A DNA stretch of 16,280 nt from Pirellulaceae bacterium (GTDB taxonomy: Bacteria; Planctomycetota; Planctomycetia; Pirellulales; Pirellulaceae), in contig JASLRF010000230.1 in the NCBI GenBank assembly GCA_030744095.1, forward strand, positions 1 to 16,280, given 5' to 3'. The notes under the pieces were generated by a model. The model worked only from the letters and a program-made list of their open reading frames with translations, did no database searches and was not told where the DNA came from. The position numbers were made by a program, and so were the translations under genes. Positions 14,947 through 16,280 of the stretch are shown piece after piece (positions within the stretch are counted from its first letter, which is position 1; the number at the start of each line of letters is the position of its first letter).

Positions 14947-15159
14947 AAAGTCGTAAGGATCGTGTAGGGAACGACTCGGACGATCGGATCGCTCAAACCA
15001 ATTCGTCGACAAACATGCGGTGCGCAATCAGAGTGGATAATTGAACTCACAACTTACTAGAAAAAGACTCCCGCCCCCTTTCCACAGATGCAGGCCATTC
15101 AAACCGCTCCACGGCGGTGAATTCGCGCCAATTGCCTGTCGAACCGGCTTCTGATAAGC

Positions 15160-15183
15160 TGCATTGATCTTGCAAAAAATGCA
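15160..15183. promoter_or_regulatory. Inverted repeat upstream of the reductase gene, possible operator
   Basis: TGCATT (15160-15165) and AATGCA (15178-15183) are perfect inverted arms separated by 12 bases, ending 27 bases before the reductase ATG. The spacing suits a dimeric regulator, but no regulator gene is in the window. Confidence 0.35.
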
Positions 15184-15197
15184 CCAAAGAAGGCCCT

Positions 15198-15202
15198 GGG
15201 AG
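15198..15202 (+). promoter_or_regulatory. Ribosome binding site of the reductase gene
   Basis: GGGAG lies 7 bases before the ATG at 15210 and supports that start. Confidence 0.65.
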
Positions 15203-15209
15203 CCATTTG

Positions 15210-16280
15210 ATGAAGGCTAGTAACGGACTTTGGAAAGATCTGCTCGATGGTCAGATCTCCGCGCAGCACGCCGCGGAAATCGACACGTTTGAGACCGAAA
15301 TCGAGCTACGTCAGCAGGACAAAGTCGACGAGAAGATCTTCGCCGAAACACGACTTCGGCGCGGTACTTATGGCCAGCGCTACGACAACGGGCAGCGCCA
15401 TGATGGCAATAAGAGCCAAGCACTGGCTTTTGACGTCAAACAGTCCAAAGGTCCAAACACGGCTTGGGATGCGCCGGGGATGCAACGGATCAAGATCCCT
15501 TACGGTGGCGTCAACGCCGAGCAGTTGGAGGTGATGGCCGAACTGGCGGAAGAGTATTCCGACGGGATCGTGCACATTACGACGCGGCAGGATTTTCAGC
15601 TCCATTTCGTCCACATCGAAGATACGCCGTCGATCATGCGACGACTGGCTGCGGTCGGAATCACGACGCGCGAAGCGTGTGGCAATTCAGTGCGTAACAT
15701 CTGCGGATGCCCATACGCCGGCGCCTGCGCCGACGAAGCCTTCGACGTGACGCCGTACGCACACGCTTTGACTCGATTCCTGTTGGGTCACCCGGACACT
15801 CAGAACTTCGGACGTAAGTTCAAGCCTTCCTTTAGCGGGTGCGCTCAACACGCGTGCGGCTTGGCGGCGATGCACGACATGGGCCTGATTGCCGAGACAC
15901 GCGAGGTCGATGGTCAAACGCAGCGCGGCTTTCGCTTGGTCGTCGGTGGCGGATTGGGCGCGGTCCCGCGGCAAGCCAAGTTGTTCGACGAATTCCTTCC
16001 GGCGGAAGAACTCCTGCCGATCACTCAAGCGATCGCTCGTGTCTTCGGCCGTCACGGAGAAAAGAAGATGCGCAGCCGAGCTCGCATGAAATTCCTGATT
16101 GAAAAGTGGGGAATGGAAAAGTTCACGGCCGAAGTGTTGAACGAGCGGGCAAACTTGAAGGAAGATCCGCGTTGGACCGAATTCTTGGCCGGTGCCGAAG
16201 AGGACCTCGAGACACCAAAACGACCACCCGGCAAACTTCCCGAGAGCAGCGGCGGCGATCGTTACTCGCATTGGATCAAG
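15210..16280 (+). CDS. Nitrite/sulfite reductase (siroheme, ferredoxin-type), N-terminal part, cut by window edge
   Basis: The frame is open from ATG 15210 to the right edge (357 codons), so the gene continues beyond the window. The product matches the N-terminal half of ferredoxin-dependent sulfite/nitrite reductases: a ferredoxin-like half-domain with 'QRIKIPYGGVNAEQLEVMAELAEEY' and the motif 'HITTRQDFQLHFV' (about 127-139), then the first NIR/SIR domain with 'GNSVRNICGCPYAG' and 'FSGCAQHACGLAAMHDMGLIA'. The 4Fe-4S and siroheme cysteines expected in the C-terminal half are outside the window. The reaction is a six-electron reduction of sulfite to sulfide or nitrite to ammonium in the cytoplasm. 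Divergence from a cysteine synthase-like gene favours sulfite, but the sequence does not exclude nitrite. The start is supported by GGGAG at 15198-15202. Confidence 0.9.
   Translation, partial: MKASNGLWKDLLDGQISAQHAAEIDTFETEIELRQQDKVDEKIFAETRLRRGTYGQRYDNGQRHDGNKSQALAFDVKQSKGPNTAWDAPGMQRIKIPYGGVNAEQLEVMAELAEEYSDGIVHITTRQDFQLHFVHIEDTPSIMRRLAAVGITTREACGNSVRNICGCPYAGACADEAFDVTPYAHALTRFLLGHPDTQNFGRKFKPSFSGCAQHACGLAAMHDMGLIAETREVDGQTQRGFRLVVGGGLGAVPRQAKLFDEFLPAEELLPITQAIARVFGRHGEKKMRSRARMKFLIEKWGMEKFTAEVLNERANLKEDPRWTEFLAGAEEDLETPKRPPGKLPESSGGDRYSHWIK

Larger units (their letters stand above)
14947..15209. other. Divergent regulatory region between the sulfur genes
   Basis: No gene is seen. The region holds a 5-bp hairpin (ACCGC 15103-15107, GCGGT 15114-15118) and an inverted repeat (15160-15183, listed separately). 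It must carry the promoter of the reductase gene, but no clear -35/-10 pair toward the right was found. Confidence 0.5.

Noticed and set aside
15687..16271. Minus-strand open frame of 194 codons at the right edge
   Set aside because: It is antisense to the siroheme reductase, whose plus-strand product shows clear family motifs throughout.
1..16280. Mobile element, prophage or defence island
   Set aside because: No transposase, integrase, nuclease, toxin-antitoxin or phage gene is seen, and all genes are ordinary metabolic enzymes.

Overview
The window reads as a chromosomal segment of a planctomycete, most likely a Pirellulales-type relative of Rhodopirellula or Blastopirellula. This is inferred from gene content: a Tat-exported Gfo/Idh/MocA oxidoreductase, a sulfatase, a PhyH dioxygenase, an exported sugar isomerase-like protein and a PhoD-type phosphatase in one operon, plus a cysteine synthase-rhodanese fusion. 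No rRNA, tRNA, transposase, integrase or CRISPR array was seen.

Layout. (1) 2-508, plus strand: 3' end of a von Willebrand factor A protein. (2) 623-4195, minus strand: a compact four-gene operon, read SDR dehydrogenase, SIS-domain sugar-phosphate protein, MetE-core-like methyltransferase, UlaG-like metallo-beta-lactamase hydrolase. (3) 4362-5393, minus: a membrane fatty acid desaturase with its own plausible sigma70 promoter. (4) 5394-6028: a 635-base divergent intergenic region. (5) 6029-12362, plus: a five-gene operon (Gfo/Idh/MocA oxidoreductase, PhyH dioxygenase, sulfatase, xylose isomerase-like TIM barrel protein, PhoD phosphatase) whose last four genes overlap by 14, 8 and 4 bases. (6) 12363-12657: a convergent intergenic region holding several hairpins and a mirrored pair of palindromic repeats. 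(7) 12658-14931, minus: cysteine synthase-rhodanese fusion followed by folD. (8) 15210 to the right edge, plus: N-terminal part of a siroheme nitrite/sulfite reductase, divergent from the cysteine synthase gene.

How the genes may work together. The plus-strand operon looks like a scavenging or catabolic unit for a decorated (sulfated or phosphorylated) carbohydrate or polyol, with most products exported. The right end looks like sulfur assimilation: sulfite to sulfide by the reductase, sulfide into cysteine by the synthase, with a rhodanese domain attached for sulfane-sulfur handling. The left minus-strand operon joins four enzyme classes that do not form any standard pathway I recognise; it is the best candidate for an undescribed pathway here. 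Several enzymes depart from family signatures at key residues: the desaturase has Tyr at a di-metal His position, the sulfatase has Leu instead of Arg in CxPxR, and the isomerase has Ala where an Asp ligand is usual.
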